Assembly (NCBI RefSeq): GCF_010015445.1
Contig: NC_053115.1
Coordinates: forward strand, 17,168,005-17,232,004
Source: Perca fluviatilis
Lineage: Eukaryota; Chordata; Actinopteri; Perciformes; Percidae
Direction of reading: 5' to 3'
Length of the DNA: 64,000 nucleotides
Positions 1-26,572 of the stretch are shown here, piece by piece. Positions within the stretch are counted from its first letter, which is position 1. Every line of letters starts with the position of its first letter. Position numbers and translations under genes: made by a program. The notes under the pieces are model-generated. The model saw only the letters and a program-made list of their open reading frames with translations. It was not told the DNA's origin and did not search any database.

Positions 1-250
1 CAAGTAATTACATTACATCAGCACAGCTATAGAAAAGAAAGAAATATAGGTTAATCACTTTAACCCTTTTTAAGAACCTCAGCTGCTGCGGTTAGTTAAC
101 GTCGCCGAGTAATGTCAGAAATAATAGTTAAGCTAGCCTGACAGAGCTAGCTAGCTAACGTTATGTGTTAACGTACAGCAGCAGCAGAGAAGACCTCGTC
201 AGTGTATGACTGGTCGGCTGAAAAGTAATAACAAACTTCTGTTTACGTAC

Positions 251-358
251 CTCTGAATCTTTTCTTGGGTTTCGGGTAAATTCGACCCTGCTTTTGTTAG
301 GCAACATAGCTCTCTGTTTATTGTTTACAGGAAGCCCACTGTTCCCACCGACTTCCAT
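251..358 (-). CDS. strip1: Striatin-interacting protein 1, first coding exon (partial gene)
   Basis: This exon encodes the N-terminal 36 residues of STRIP1, a core scaffold of the STRIPAK phosphatase-kinase complex. The ATG is at 358 on the minus strand, and the exon ends in phase 0 at a strong donor (GAG|GTACGT, intron from 250). The peptide carries VNNKQ near the start and a later EFTRNPRKDSE, matching vertebrate STRIP1 as I recall it (VNNKQ, then EFNRNQRKDSE before GYSESPDLEF). It lacks the proline-rich insert of the mammalian N-terminus. The remaining exons lie to the left, outside the window. The next gene, ahcyl1, is also its neighbour in human, which supports the call. Identity is an inference from a short peptide plus synteny. 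Confidence 0.82.
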
Positions 359-376
359 TTTTTGGGCGCAGTGTCC

Positions 377-386
377 TCTCGCGAGA
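377..386. promoter_or_regulatory. TCTCGCGAGA promoter palindrome upstream of strip1
   Basis: A perfect TCTCGCGAGA palindrome lies 18 bp upstream of the strip1 start codon. This motif is a known core element of CpG-island promoters of vertebrate housekeeping genes and is bound by BANP (earlier linked to ZBTB33). Its position is close to where the strip1 transcription start is expected. The role here is inferred; the motif itself is exact. Confidence 0.65.
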
Positions 387-399
387 CTAGTTGATCTAC

Positions 400-2680
400 G
401 AGAGTTGGACTGTATTCTGTCGGTATTCTGTCATACTTCATCACAATGTAACTACTGCTTTAAATAGGATGGAAACGTGATATATGCCCTCTATTTTATT
501 TGGTATTCAATTCAATTCAATGTGAATTGAGGGTTTTAGGGGCCCCTGGGGGTCTGAGGCCCTGGAGCAGTTGCCCACATTGCCCAGTTGGTGGTATCAA
601 ATACTTAGCTATCCCTATGACATGTGTAATGTATCTGTGAAATGATGTATCAGAGCCATTTTCAAATTTAAACAGCAGTTTATTAGGGGAACTGTGCACA
701 GAAATGTAACCGGGTGGTATACTGCTGAAATTATGTTCTTCAAACTAAACTACAAAGTGTTGAAAATAGGCCTACTTTATAGCTAATCATTTACAGAACT
801 TTGTCTCCACATCAAAAACATAAAACCAGCAACAGTGTACAACTGCCAAATCACAGTGGTATTCTTATTTATTTCAATTTGACATAAGTAAAACTGTTTG
901 CTCCAGTAATAACACATTCATTTGTCTCTATATTAGAGTTAAAATAAGGGTAAAATTACTTATCTCTTAAAACAAAAGAAATTCAAAAGTGCTATTATAA
1001 AAAGGACCACTGTAAGTAATTTAAATGTCTGATTGTTACAAGAAATTAAACTGGGATGAAACATATACATTAAAATCGATGCAAAAAGTACAACAGAATG
1101 TAAAAACGTTACCCACTAATAAGTTAGTTATTCATCATGTTAGTCATCTTACAGTAATGCATATTTTTTGAGTAATGTAAAAAGCACTGATTTTACAACT
1201 CTCCACCATTGCAGGAATAAAATACAGAAGAAAATTGAGTGTGTTTTGCTGCATAGCTATCACTGGATATTGCAGAATAACAACCATGTTTCAAAAACCA
1301 TAATGGGAGAAACACAGTTGTACATGTGAATATAAATAACTAAGTGAGTCACAAGGCACTGTCCATTGACCAATAACCATGGTTACAGCGCTCTTTTTTT
1401 GCTGACAATGACGCCCTCACTGAATCTGTGCAGTGCAAATATGAAAGCACTTCATAGTAGCATCCTGTAGACTACTATACAATTAAACAGCAGGAGTAAG
1501 TGACACAAATCTAAAAAATATAAATTGAAATTACTGCAAAAATGAAATACAGGAATTACCTGTGGCTCTGCAGATTAAGTTTGACGTTTTGTGAAGGGTG
1601 ATGCAACAGGATACTGAGTAAATACATGTGGAGCAACACTTCAACAAGGTAAAAGGTGCCGAACCCTCTACAGGGACAGAACCGCTGTCAAATGTTTGGA
1701 GCATGATATACAGCATGTTAAAATGTGTTGATAAGCCTTAAATTCAGCAAGATACAACTACTAACTGCACATTATATAGTTTGTATTACAAAAGAATACA
1801 GAGAAGTAAAGGTGGCATAATAAGTTGTGCATTTAGCCTCATAAAACTGTGCTAAAACCTTTTGAGCAATGAAAAGCGAAACAAAACACAATATTGTGTT
1901 ATTAGAATAGCTATAATAATGGCAATAATAAAGAAGTTAAAACACGTGTCGAGGCAAATGTGTTGACAACAAAGCTTATCCATGCCTGAGCCCAGAGCAT
2001 TTGTGGATTTAAGTTTACTTTTCTGTTGAAAAAGACATGCTCTAGTTAACACAAGATCAAAGTCCTGTGACAAATCAAACAGTAAACTCAATGTTGCACA
2101 TTAGCAAATACCATAATGAGATTGGCTGATCATTATATACAGCATATACAGCATAAACATACTTTATGGAACACTGTACAACATGTAGTCTGTGACTTGT
2201 GTTAGCTTTACACAGAGCATACATAGCTGCAATAGTAAATTAACTCTGAACATTGAGTATCAAAATCTCTAAACCTATTTTACAGTTCTACTGTAAGTAA
2301 TAATTTCATGAGGACAGTGAGACTAGACGTGGACACTAAGGTCAAACAGTGCTGATCTGGTAAAAATACATTTACAAATAATTTCAGATATTCGAATGCC
2401 CTGAGGTGCAGATACTATTCTTATCAGACACCAACAACTCATTAATTGGCTTGGTTTTTTTTTTTCAAGATAATAAATGCCAAGCTCTCATCCTATGTTT
2501 GCTATAGTTGCCCAGATGTGCTGATGTTTAGCAGTAATGTGGATGACACTACAGAGAACAGGACCTTTCTTTTGTATGTTGTGGATGGAATGTATGAAGT
2601 AAGCAAGCGCTGCCACATCGAAACAGAGAGAAAACTTTAAAGCTTTTAAAGTTTTTTGACCACTGGGAGGCAAAAACAAA
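400..2680. other. AT-rich intergenic or 3' flanking DNA, no gene recognised
   Basis: This stretch lies between the strip1 promoter and the 3' end of ahcyl1. It is AT-rich with only short chance open frames. Part could be ahcyl1 3' UTR, since TTTATT (AATAAA on the minus strand) occurs repeatedly, but I cannot place the polyadenylation site. I see no conserved coding exon or RNA gene. Confidence 0.4.
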
Positions 2681-2689
2681 TTCTTAAAA

Positions 2690-3075
2690 AGTTCCCAGTC
2701 GAAAATTTCAACTGGAACGCCCCCTGAAGTCAGATTTCAGACTCGGAAAGTCGAGAGAACCTCAACAACCCCGACATCACAATTCAACATGGCTGCTCTG
2801 TGCATCATCAGTAGTGAAAGCTCTATGAATATACAATATACGTCGTTCACACAGTACTGTGCATCTTCTATCTGTGGACATATTGCTACCATGTTTGTAC
2901 AACCCAAATACCACATAGTGTGTTATCAACTGGTATTGCTAACAATGGCTAACCTGGTTTGAGTCACCCCACCCCATTAAACATAATGGTTTTCCGACTT
3001 GTTACTGGAACGCGGTCAACTCGGGTGAGACGTCATTCCCAGCTCCGACTTCCGAGGTAAATGGAATGCAGCAAC
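2690..3075. repeat. Interspersed repeat, copy 1 (family shared with about 19.34-19.49 kb)
   Basis: This block begins near a CCCAGTCGAAAATTTC segment and ends in GACTTCCGAGGTAAATGGAA. It contains TATTGCTAACAATGGCTAAC, which recurs almost identically at about 19,463-19,482, together with similar CTGAAGT and TTCCGACTT segments. The two places are therefore copies of one mobile repeat family, the right-hand one shorter. The class is not clear; no open frame is present. Confidence 0.55.
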
Positions 3076-3807
3076 AGCCTGATTTACAATCAGATTAGCA
3101 CTTTGTTATGGCTCATTTGTCAGAAAATAATTGCCTACTTAAACATCCAGCAGACACACAGTAAAACCTAAATGGGAATCAAATTTCTGGCCACCTGGTC
3201 AATTTAAGCTGATTTGGTTCACATACTGCAGAGAGAAATATTTGGAACTTGACTTTCTTCACCAGCCAGGAGTTTACATGAAGCGCGCTGATGTTTTATG
3301 TAAGGCTAGGCTTGTATAAGCATTTTTTTCTGGAAATGGCCAGTTTCATACGGGAGGTTGATGAGAGAGCCAAAACAAGGAGCTAACAGCAGCTAAAAAG
3401 TTCAGTGAGCTTTAGTTTTATGGGTTTGGAATTTCAAGCATTAACTGAAGGAATTGAATACGTTTATATCAAATGTATCGCTTAGTGCAGGTTTAACTGA
3501 TTTCACAACTAACCATTAACATTTCACAACAACTGTAACCCTATCCCATCACAAACATTTGGCACAATATTTTGAAATATTATTACATTTTTCTATCAGA
3601 ACTCTGAAATAACCTATGAGCCAGCAGGTATGGAAACAGATGAACCAGAAAATAATCTCACAGAACAGCAGATATAGGTGTTGTGGTCACACTGATGTTT
3701 CATAGCCTGCTGGGTGCCATGTGCAGTTCTGTAGAAAGCAGCAAGTGAAGCTAAACTAGCTGTGGTCAGTGAAATACAACTAAATATAAGCTGTGTATCC
3801 TCTGAAG

Positions 3808-4320
3808 CACGTGTCAAACTCAAGGCCCGCGGGCCAAATCGAGGCCCCTCGCTAATTCTGATCCGGCCCGCATATCAATCTAGGTTCACAATATATTTTG
3901 GCCCATTCTAGTTGTGCACCAAACCAAAAACATGGGAAACTGTTTTTCAACTTACAATTACGCGACACTTTGCCGACTTTGAGAGTCAGAAATTCCCACG
4001 GAACCAGAGTTTGTATATTCCTGCTGTGAAAAAGCTTGTTGTGAGTCAGCTGTGTGGTAGCCTACTTCAAAAATGTAATCGTTTTTGCTTGATTTGCTCA
4101 ATTCCAGGATGGCTTTGGAACTTTTTTGCTCACTTTTTCAGGGCTTTATGTGGACCAAACTCTAAGTGAGAAGACTATATGAGACATGCAACAATTGAGT
4201 CAAAGATATTTGACTCTTTCGATGAAATAAAAGCATGTCAATAAACTATACGTGTCTGGCCCTTGATGAGATTCTCGTTTTCCAGTGTGGCCCTTAGCGA
4301 AATTGAGTTTGACACCCCTG
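3808..4320. mobile_element. Non-autonomous hAT-type DNA transposon with 8-bp target duplication
   Basis: The left end reads CACGTGTCAAACTCAAGG and the right end GAGTTTGACACCCCTG, giving imperfect terminal inverted repeats around GTGTCAAACTC. Both sides are flanked by the direct repeat CTCTGAAG (3800-3807 and 4321-4328), an exact 8-bp duplication as expected for hAT insertions. The element is 513 bp and has no transposase; an open frame of 85 codons inside matches nothing I know. It sits just beyond the ahcyl1 stop codon, so it may lie in the 3' UTR or flank. Confidence 0.8.
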
Positions 4321-4448
4321 CTCTGAAGAGTATAAAATACAATATAGCCATAATATATACAGTACATCAATCTTTCGTTTGTCTTAGGAATAGGTGATGT
4401 TTGGTAGCGTTCACATTTAGGTGTGCTGAGGTGTGGTTCCCCTGCAGG

Positions 4449-18647
<14,199 letters not shown>

Positions 18648-19015
18648 GTTGACAATGTCTGTCTAAAACGTGACCGGTCACAAATACAACCGTAGAGTCC
18701 TCTCTGGCAGTAGTGTCAGAGAAGCTAACGTTAATGATATCGCGCTGCTAGCTAACTACTGTGCAACAACGAGCGTAAGAGAGGCTTTGAAATTACGTAC
18801 ATATAAAAACAGAAAATGAATGTGTGTCCTTCGCAATTATTTGGTGCTGACAGACGTCCTTATGTTGTACGTTATGTTGCGTAGAGTGCAGCCGTAGCGA
18901 GTTCCTGCTGGCTCAGCTGTCACCTGGCTGAGTAACTTTGCTATGATGAGGGCGGTAACCGTTCTCACGTAACCAACAGACTGAGGGGGGCGGGGCGTTA
19001 TATATACATATACAG
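18648..19015 (-). promoter_or_regulatory. Presumed promoter and 5' UTR of ahcyl1
   Basis: Read on the minus strand, a TATATATA stretch near 18,996-19,008 is followed by a GC box (CGCCCCGCCCCCC). About 320 bp of CpG-bearing sequence then leads to the ahcyl1 ATG at 18,647. This is the expected place for the start site. No splice site within it is required by the reading frame. The exact transcription start is unknown. Confidence 0.45.
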
Positions 19016-19339
19016 CTGCGTTCAGGGGGAGTGGGACAAGAAAGATGTTTTATGTAATTTATTGAATATAATGTTTCTGTTTCGGCTAAATTTAACATGC
19101 ACATTTTCACTCTAGCACCGTATCTCGATTAATGTGAACTGTTCTAAAAGCAGCCATACATATGAAACTTTATTTTAATTGCTTTATCCACTTGCAATCT
19201 AATCAGGAAATTTCTAACAATCTCATTTGCATAATATGCTGTTTTGGCAGTTAGTCTACCTACTAGACTGAATAAAAAGATGTACTGTCATTATATATCT
19301 TTGGTCATTGACCAGTAGGCTACTAAGTACGTTCCATTT

Positions 19340-19490
19340 GTACTTGGACGTCGGAAATTAATATTAACAATCAATGGTTCTAAGCACAGACTGTTAATAT
19401 TAAGGTTCTAAGTCGGACACTCGCCCCCCTGAAGTTGGATTTCCGACTTTTGTCACCAACTATTGCTAACAATGGCTAACCTGGGGCACG
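19340..19490. repeat. Interspersed repeat, copy 2 (family of 2.69-3.08 kb)
   Basis: This copy shares the TATTGCTAACAATGGCTAAC core, TTCCGACTT and CCCCCTGAAGT phrases with the block at 2,690-3,075. It is shorter and carries a paired AATATTAA segment (about 19,361 and 19,396). Confidence 0.5.
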
Positions 19491-19659
19491 TTCAGTCTAA
19501 AAACAGTGTGCACCGTTTTGCTACAGGTTCCTGGTTGAATGATATGTTTCCTCGGAACAGTGTGAAATGGTGTGCAACTGCTTTGAGATATGTTTTCTCT
19601 CGTTTGGTGGGTGTGTCTCTCGTTTAATGGCTGTGTCACAGACAGGGGCGTTGGACTGG

Positions 19660-19770
19660 GGGGGGGACTGAGTACCCAGAAAAATGCTAGAATGACTAGC
19701 TGTGGATGCGGGGAGGGGCCCATAGAAAATGCCTTTCTACAGGGCCCAGAATTGTGTGCTACGCCCCTGC
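19660..19770. repeat. Repeat fragment, first of a pair with 21,360-21,465
   Basis: This fragment contains ATGCTAGAATGACTAGCTGT, GGATGCGGG, then GGGGCCCATAGAAAATGCC and ACAGGGCCCAGAAT. The same order occurs at about 21,375-21,450 with small changes. The two are diverged copies of one element of unknown class. Confidence 0.5.
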
Positions 19771-21359
19771 ATGGTCACAGGTGATACCCAATCTGCAAAG
19801 ACTGTCTGGAAACTCGTGGTAATACGGTTTTTCTCTTGCTAAGACACATTTCTTGAAACCCTCACCCATTTTCTCAAAACTGTAAACACAAAACCAAATT
19901 CTCAATTTATATTCACAAAACACCTGACTCTGCTGGCAAAATCAAACAATGCTTTCAGATCAGACACACAGCCAGTCAATAACTATACACTAGGCCTCAG
20001 AGCATTCATTAGACATTACCTCAACACAGTGTCCAGGGCATGTTACAGTAAACATGTTTATTTATACAGTAAACACATTTTGAAATGAAAAAAAAAGTAT
20101 ATCACTTGTACAGTGAATATCTTGTACTGCAAGTAGAAGAGTAATACAATATTAAATGTCTGTTTACAGCATTAGGCACTTGTAGAACAGTAGTCCAACT
20201 GCAAAAGGCAAATAAAAATATTGGAAAATAAAAACTACTATCACTATGTAACTGTGGAAGTAGATTTATTTTTTCATACACTTGTTTTTAGTGACATTCG
20301 TTAACACTGTGGTTTCCGCCCAGTGGGAGTCTTACTCGTCCTTACTGAGCCTCAAAAGCTCTGCAGACCTTGGAAGGAACAAACAGCATGGTGCGCCACT
20401 GTATAATACCTGACTGAAAGGAGCATAATGCATGCCAAGGAAAACTCCTCATCCCCATGGATGAATTGAAGTAAATACCTCAAACCAAACTGAAAACAAT
20501 GCAGACATGTTTAGTGAGCAACATCAGTTGTTTCTGAGGTGCATGAAGTAAAAATGTGTTGCACGAATGTTGCATGGTGCAGCAACCTGCAGCAAACCCA
20601 AAAGTGAAAGAGAGTTGGAGTTAGTTGGGCTGACCAAGATAAGCTTGCAAATGAAATTCAGGGTATGATAGGATGAGTAGAAATTACACAGATCATCCTT
20701 TATCCTACTCAACTGGCAAAACCACTCAACTCTGGGATGCGTTATTATGGAACCCACGTCACTTCTAGTAAATGCCTCTGGGATGCACTCAACTTACTCA
20801 AAACAAGAAGCCCTTACTCATGGAGTGAGGTGAGGACAGGTAAATTTGCATTAACAAACATTGAATTGGTGTGCCTGTTTTGTTTACATCCAAATGCACA
20901 AGCACAACCAGGATTTAGCTGTAACATTCCATAACTTTATTCTACATATGCATAGTCAGATTTCAGGGATATACTTACAAGAAGAGCAAAGAATACACCT
21001 AACAGAATCAGATTAACAGAATCGGCTTTAATGGCAAAGTAAGAGTGTGCACATCCCTATGGTACACATAAAAGGAATCATCAGCTAAAAACAAGGACAA
21101 TAAAGATGATCAAGGTAAAATATAAACATTTGACTAATATAAAGCTTTGTAGAAACTCACCAGCTGCTCAGCGGTAATTTAAAATTAGCCCCACCTTTAA
21201 CAGTGGCAAAATTAAGGTGATGTACAAATAAATAATCAAAAATTATAATCTAATAATATAATATACTGTACAGGCCAAAAGTTTGGACACACCTTCTCAT
21301 TCAATGCGTTTCCTTTATTTTCATCACTATTTATATTATAGATTCTCTGAGAAAGGTGA

Positions 21360-21465
21360 ACTGTACTCAAAAAGATGCTAGAATGAATAGCTGTGGATGT
21401 GGGCAGGGCCCCTAGAGAACGCCTACATACAGGGCCCAGAATGTTGTGCTACTGCCACTCATGGC
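21360..21465. repeat. Repeat fragment, second of a pair with 19,660-19,770
   Basis: It carries GATGCTAGAATGAATAGCTG, GGATGTGGGCAGGGCCCCTA and ACAGGGCCCAGAATGTTGTG in the same order and orientation as the fragment at 19.66-19.77 kb. Confidence 0.5.
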
Positions 21466-22485
21466 AACTGTTTGGGTTTGTGAGTAACAGGAAAGTGGAA
21501 AAACACGCATACGGTAATCAATCTTATAATTACCCTTAGCTGAGTTTCATATAGCCTACATAAATGTAGGCCTATATCACCAGCAAGAGACTATTCATTC
21601 TTTTATCCATGAAGATTGTCAGCATTCAAAACATCCATCTATAAATTGCAGGAAAGTCTGTCTGTCTCTGTGTCTGTGTTTTATGCGCATACTGTATCTC
21701 TCGAACCGTGGATGGATTTCAAACTTGACAGGTGTCTTGCTATGGGCACGAGTAAGTGCAGTGGCAGGTCTGACATTGTTAAGATTAGAAATACAAAATA
21801 TATCGTATATATCGGTAAAAGAAGCACACATTGGCTTTTGCCGCTCTAGCCGTTGGCCACTCCCCCTCTTGCACTGCACACTGAGTGAAGAAAGCAGCGG
21901 AGCTTTGGCAGCTAAAATGTGACATACACCTCAGACCCACAAAGGAAGGTAACCTGCACGCCACACACAGACACCACATGCAGGGAGGGGAATAGCTGAA
22001 AGGAATAAGTGGAATAAGGAATAAGTGGAATAATAAGTGTGGAATAAGGTTGGCGAAAAAAGGCCCTATGCTTTTCTGTGTCTATTTCTTCGCTAAGAGG
22101 AAACTCAAGAAAAAGCCATTTGCCAACACTAAATATCAAACAAAAGCCAGACACTATATAGTATTAAGTTGCTGTGAGCTCTAGCCTACATTCACCACTT
22201 CTAAACAGAGGCAGAATATAAAGTAATCTCGGAGATTATTACTTCACAGCGCTGTGCAATGCGAGAAAATCTCAGAGCTGAACCGGACAGACACATCACT
22301 TTTCATCAGACTCACCCTGGGTTAATTAAGTCTACTGCTAACTAATAACATTACCGTCGCCAAAATCCCCTCGCGAATCAAATCCCCTACTTCAATGTTA
22401 GCTGTCAAGCCACTAGACCTGTATGGAAATGAACACCTCTGCTGAAGTATTAAATTCGTTAACGGTCATAGACAAGAGACAACAC

Positions 22486-22488
<3 letters not shown>

Positions 22489-22533
<45 letters not shown>
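22489..22533. repeat. (CT)n microsatellite
   Basis: About 22 CT units lie in the intergenic region between ahcyl1 and srsf3. Confidence 0.93.
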
Positions 22534-22536
<3 letters not shown>

Positions 22537-23740
22537 ACACACAGTCCGGTTCTGGTGTTTGATTAACGCAGATAGGTGGTGATTAGCTCTCATAACGGGC
22601 CAGGTGGGTAGCGCACTGCCATGAGTCCATGACACTAATGTCTGATTACTCCACATTTTCAGGTAAATCAGTAAGTTAGTAGTTGTTGTATACAGGGGAG
22701 TTGCATATGAAGTGATTTTGGGTCCTTCTGTAAGTCATTTTGGGGTACAATTTGGTTTTGATGACTTCTACAAGCAGCAATAACACAGGCCAAGCAATCA
22801 GCCCGTTCCAAACAGGCACATTTTCAATGGGCACTGCACTAGTTGAGACAATTAGCCTATAGCCTACTTGCGCTTAACGTTAATGTGAAAGCTGGATATT
22901 AAATGAGTATATTGCTTTTGTTTATTTTTAGTTGTGTTATTTTATCATGTATTCATTTTAGCCTACTTATATCATTTGTTCTAGGCAGTGCCCCTTAGAA
23001 CCTAGAACCAACTCTCTCCCAAGGGTGCTGGTTCTAGGTAACGTTACATTGCAAAAATGTTATCACAACCTATGTTCTTCTACATATTTCATTCTTATTT
23101 TTCTGTACCCCTTTTTTCAAACTTCAACTCCTTCCACATTTTTCAACATATAAACTTCATTCAAACATCAAAACCTTCAGCTTGATTCAGAATGGCCCGC
23201 TTCTATACAGAATATTTATAACTTTCATAATTACAAATTTGCCCCATTAGAGTGGATGGACGGAATGTTCAAATTTGACACAAATGCATACATTTTCATA
23301 CATGTTCAACTGCTATTTACTCATTCATACATTCACCGAGAAACTCCATTCAAACTTTAAAATGTTTCACATCTTTCATACATTTAGGGTAGTATTCAAC
23401 TTTCAAATCACATCAGTACTTTTAAAAATATTCAACCTTGTTTGAGGCTTAGAAAAAATGCCCTTCTGACATTTTTACATTAGTGTGTATTGGATGGAAT
23501 GGTCAGATTCAGAGTGCAGAACCCAACTGACAGAGTGACGAGCAGCCGATGCAAAATGCTCTGTACTTTGCCATCCACAATTTTAACTCTTCATACATTA
23601 ATGTTACATCACAATGTAGGGAATGTTGTGCCCTTTCTAACAATGTACTTAGGGAAGCAAAGAGACTTTCACATGAGGCACAGTGAGCTTCCAAGAAAAG
23701 AAGTGTCAAGCAACAGTCGCACTGCCTCCTGTATTAAAAA

Positions 23741-24117
23741 GGTCTCGCTTTGCCAGACCCTCCTCCAAAGCGCGATGAATGAGGGTCTGGCTACTCCACA
23801 TAGCATTCGGGGATGGGAGGAAAACGTGCTCTGGTTTAATGGCATTTCTTTAAAATCAGAATCGGCATGGGCGGTGCTAAACTCCGCACAGAGCCGCTGC
23901 AAAATTGTCGTGTGAGAGAAAACTCAGATTGGACAGATAGTCTAGCTAGCTGTCTCAGAGATGTGATGAGGAGAAGTCAACAATAGTCCTCATAAATCCA
24001 CCGAATTTAAAATTCCAACACAAAGAAAGCGGAAGAAAACGGAAAATACATGCATCCGGCGGAATTTCCTGCAGCACCGGAGCAATCCCGGAAGTGAAAT
24101 GCAAAGGATATAGACTA
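23741..24117. repeat. Interspersed repeat, intact copy (family R1)
   Basis: The left end holds a hairpin, GCCAGACCCTC paired with GAGGGTCTGGC. The body includes ACGTGCTCTGGTTTAATGGC, CCAACACAAAGAAAGCGGAAG and CAATCCCGGAAGTGAAA, and ends at GATATAGACTA. The same order is seen in the interrupted copy at 31,761-33,585. From memory this resembles an abundant percomorph repeat. The class is not resolved. Confidence 0.7.
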
Positions 24118-25213
24118 GTATTAAATCATACCAGAAATACCAGGAGGAGAGCAGAAACAGGCTGTTTTCGGACAGCTACTGTCCTCACATATTTTACCCT
24201 ACACACCATTCTTGCACAGGATGTTCAGCAGGGTGTCATATCTCTCACAGTATTAAACATTAAGCAATAGGTGTTAGGGTTTTTGAGCTAGAAGCAGGAC
24301 TATCAAAGATGCACCAGACCCTCGTCTCATTGAGAAGAACCCTCTGAGACAGGTGTCATCATGGCAACCTTTAACTGCACAGTTGGTGATGTGAGCCAGG
24401 TACCATTTCATCTGATCCCTGACATGATGACCTGTTGGTGTTGAGGCCTGAAGTCAGTTAGGAGTCAGTTGGTCAGTTAGTCCATCATGAAATCATGTTA
24501 ACTGACAAATAACTCCTCTCCTCTTCTCCTCCTCCCCTCTTCTCCTCCTCCTCCCTTCTCGTCCTCCTTTCTTCTCTTTCTCTCCTATACTTATGGTCAC
24601 TTATTCATTATGATTATGAATATTCAACACAGCTGATTGAGATTCCCTAATCTGACACAATTTTCAGACTCATTCATACTCCTTCAGCTGCTTCTTTATC
24701 AAAAATGAAGCCAGCAATCCTGTTTATCATCATTTTAAAATTAACTACAAATATGATATCATTATCCCCACATCTTTCAAACATTATGGGTGTTAAATCA
24801 ATGTTTCAATGCCATTCATACTAATTAAACCCATTCCCACTTTTTCAACTAGCCTATCCTCACTACTTCACCTTCTTCTTAAACAATTCCAGCCAGCAAT
24901 CGAGTGTAGCGTCGTCAGCCTTTTAACATACAGCATTCACACCGCAAATTCTTCAGAAATTACATTATCTAGCTAGCTAGTTAAATAAATGGTTTCTTTG
25001 GGGGGCGCCACAACCCTATAAGCTATGGTCTGTGCGAAAAGAAGGTTCATGCCTAAAATGTTTTAGAAATGCATCGTGAATCAAATAATATGAAGTATTT
25101 GCGTTAGGAGACTGTTAAGGTTACGTGAGTGAGAGGGACTGGGAGGCGTAGATGAGAAGGGAGGTCACACAACTTACCCCGCCCTGCCTGGAGCAGGTCA
25201 CCCTACTGACAAA

Positions 25214-25279
25214 CGTACGCCATTTTCCGTCGACCACCGAGAGGAACAAATCAGCAGAGAAGCGCGGAGAGTCGGAGCT
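25214..25279 (+). other. srsf3: srsf3 5' untranslated exon 1 (approximate start)
   Basis: The segment starting around CCATTTTCCGTCG contains GAGGAACAAATCAGCAG and ends at GGAGCT|GTGAGTTG, a good donor at 25,280. As I recall, vertebrate SRSF3 has a noncoding first exon, with the ATG a few bases into exon 2, as seen here. The start coordinate is a guess based on a YY1-like CCATTTT element; the donor end is firmer. Confidence 0.5.
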
Positions 25280-26065
25280 GTGAGTTGCAACGAAAACGGT
25301 AGCTAGCTAGCTAGAATGTGAACGAAATGCTTAATTGTGCCGTACTGAAACTGTTTAAGAATACCATGTTTGGGGTGATTCATCGAACTGCCGCATCATT
25401 TGTTTCTAATGTTATTGTTTGCACTAGCTATGTGGTTGTTAGCTGATTGCTGCTCCTTAGCACTCACGCTAGGGCTAGGCCTCGGAAAGGCGACAGCCAT
25501 TTTAGCTATCTTCAAATAGCCATCATGTAGCATTAGCTAGCTAGCTTCGGAGTGTCGAACATCATCTAGCTAATGTCAAATGTGAAACACTGTTTTAAAG
25601 GCGGAACGTAGCTAGGTAACCGTGTAAGGTTTGCCGTCCAGTTAATCGAATTAGCTAGCTACTTCAACTTATTAAGAGGTTAGTATTAGCCGGATAAACC
25701 AGCGTAAAATACTATTTCTAGTTAATGTTAAGCTAAATTTATCACAACGTTGGACCCTAGGCCAGGCTTCTTTTCGATTGCTAAACGTTTTAAGACTATA
25801 TTGTAGGTGTGGTTCTTGACTAAATAGTGTTTTTCGTGTCACGTTAAATCAGTAACGTCAACAGAAAACGTTAAACACATTTTCTACATGCGGTGTGATT
25901 CTCCAGATTTGTTGCACAAAGCAAATCGGCGTAGCTCATGTAAACTACGGAAATTGGAGCATTAACTTTAATTTGACATCACACCTTCGGTTAAATTTAA
26001 TCCGGTTTTAATCCTACTGGTCTAATTTTTTCCAATAAGATAACAAAACGGTGGTGGTGTGAGTT

Positions 26066-26362
26066 ACTAGTCCACCACCATACTGACCAAAGTATGGCTG
26101 TGGACTGGTAGCTGGAGAGGTGCCAGTTCATCTCCTGGGCACTGCCAAGGTGCTCTTGAGCAAGGCACCGAACCCCCAACTGTTCGGGGCGCCTTCCCAT
26201 GGGCAGCTCCCACACTCTGACATCTCTCCATTAGTGCATGTATAGGTACTAAGCATGTATGTGTAATTCAGGCCTGTGTGTAATAACAGAGTGAAAACAT
26301 TGTAATTTCCCCTTGCAGGATTAATAAAGTATACATTATTTTATTATTATTATTATTATTTA
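26066..26362 (+). mobile_element. SINE-like element with (ATT)n tail in srsf3 intron 1
   Basis: The body contains GCCAGTTCATCTCCTGGGCA, GAGCAAGGCACCGAACCCCC and CCATTAGTGCATGTATAGG. It ends in TTTCCCCTTGCAGGATTAAT, AAAGTATA and a run of ATT units. This order and the LINE-like 3' end match a common fish SINE pattern as I recall it. It is a single copy in this window, in the sense orientation relative to srsf3. Confidence 0.65.
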
Positions 26363-26572
26363 GCTATATCTGCTGCAGAAACACCAGGTCCTTATGTGTC
26401 CTGTGTGATGCAGGAGGATAACGTTAGTTGTCTTTGTCTCACCCCAGATTGTGAACTAATGTTATAAAGATGTAAAGAGACAGTAACGGATGGGTCCGTG
26501 GAAAGGAGAAGCAATGTGTCTGCTGCATTTCTAACCAATTTCTTATCTTTTGATTATTTTTCAGATCCAGTC

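Larger units (their letters stand above)
19770..25190. other. Repeat-rich intergenic region between ahcyl1 and srsf3
   Basis: Besides the listed repeats, this region holds AT-rich DNA with short chance frames. It has a CT-rich stretch at 24,520-24,585 and a segment at 19,840-20,010 with several CACAAAAC and TCTCAAAACTG-like phrases, which resembles a decayed repeat. The two flanking genes are divergently oriented. I see no exon or RNA gene. Confidence 0.45.

Noticed and set aside
3912..4169. 85-codon frame inside the 3.8-4.3 kb transposon
   Set aside because: It lies entirely within the non-autonomous element and shows no transposase motif.
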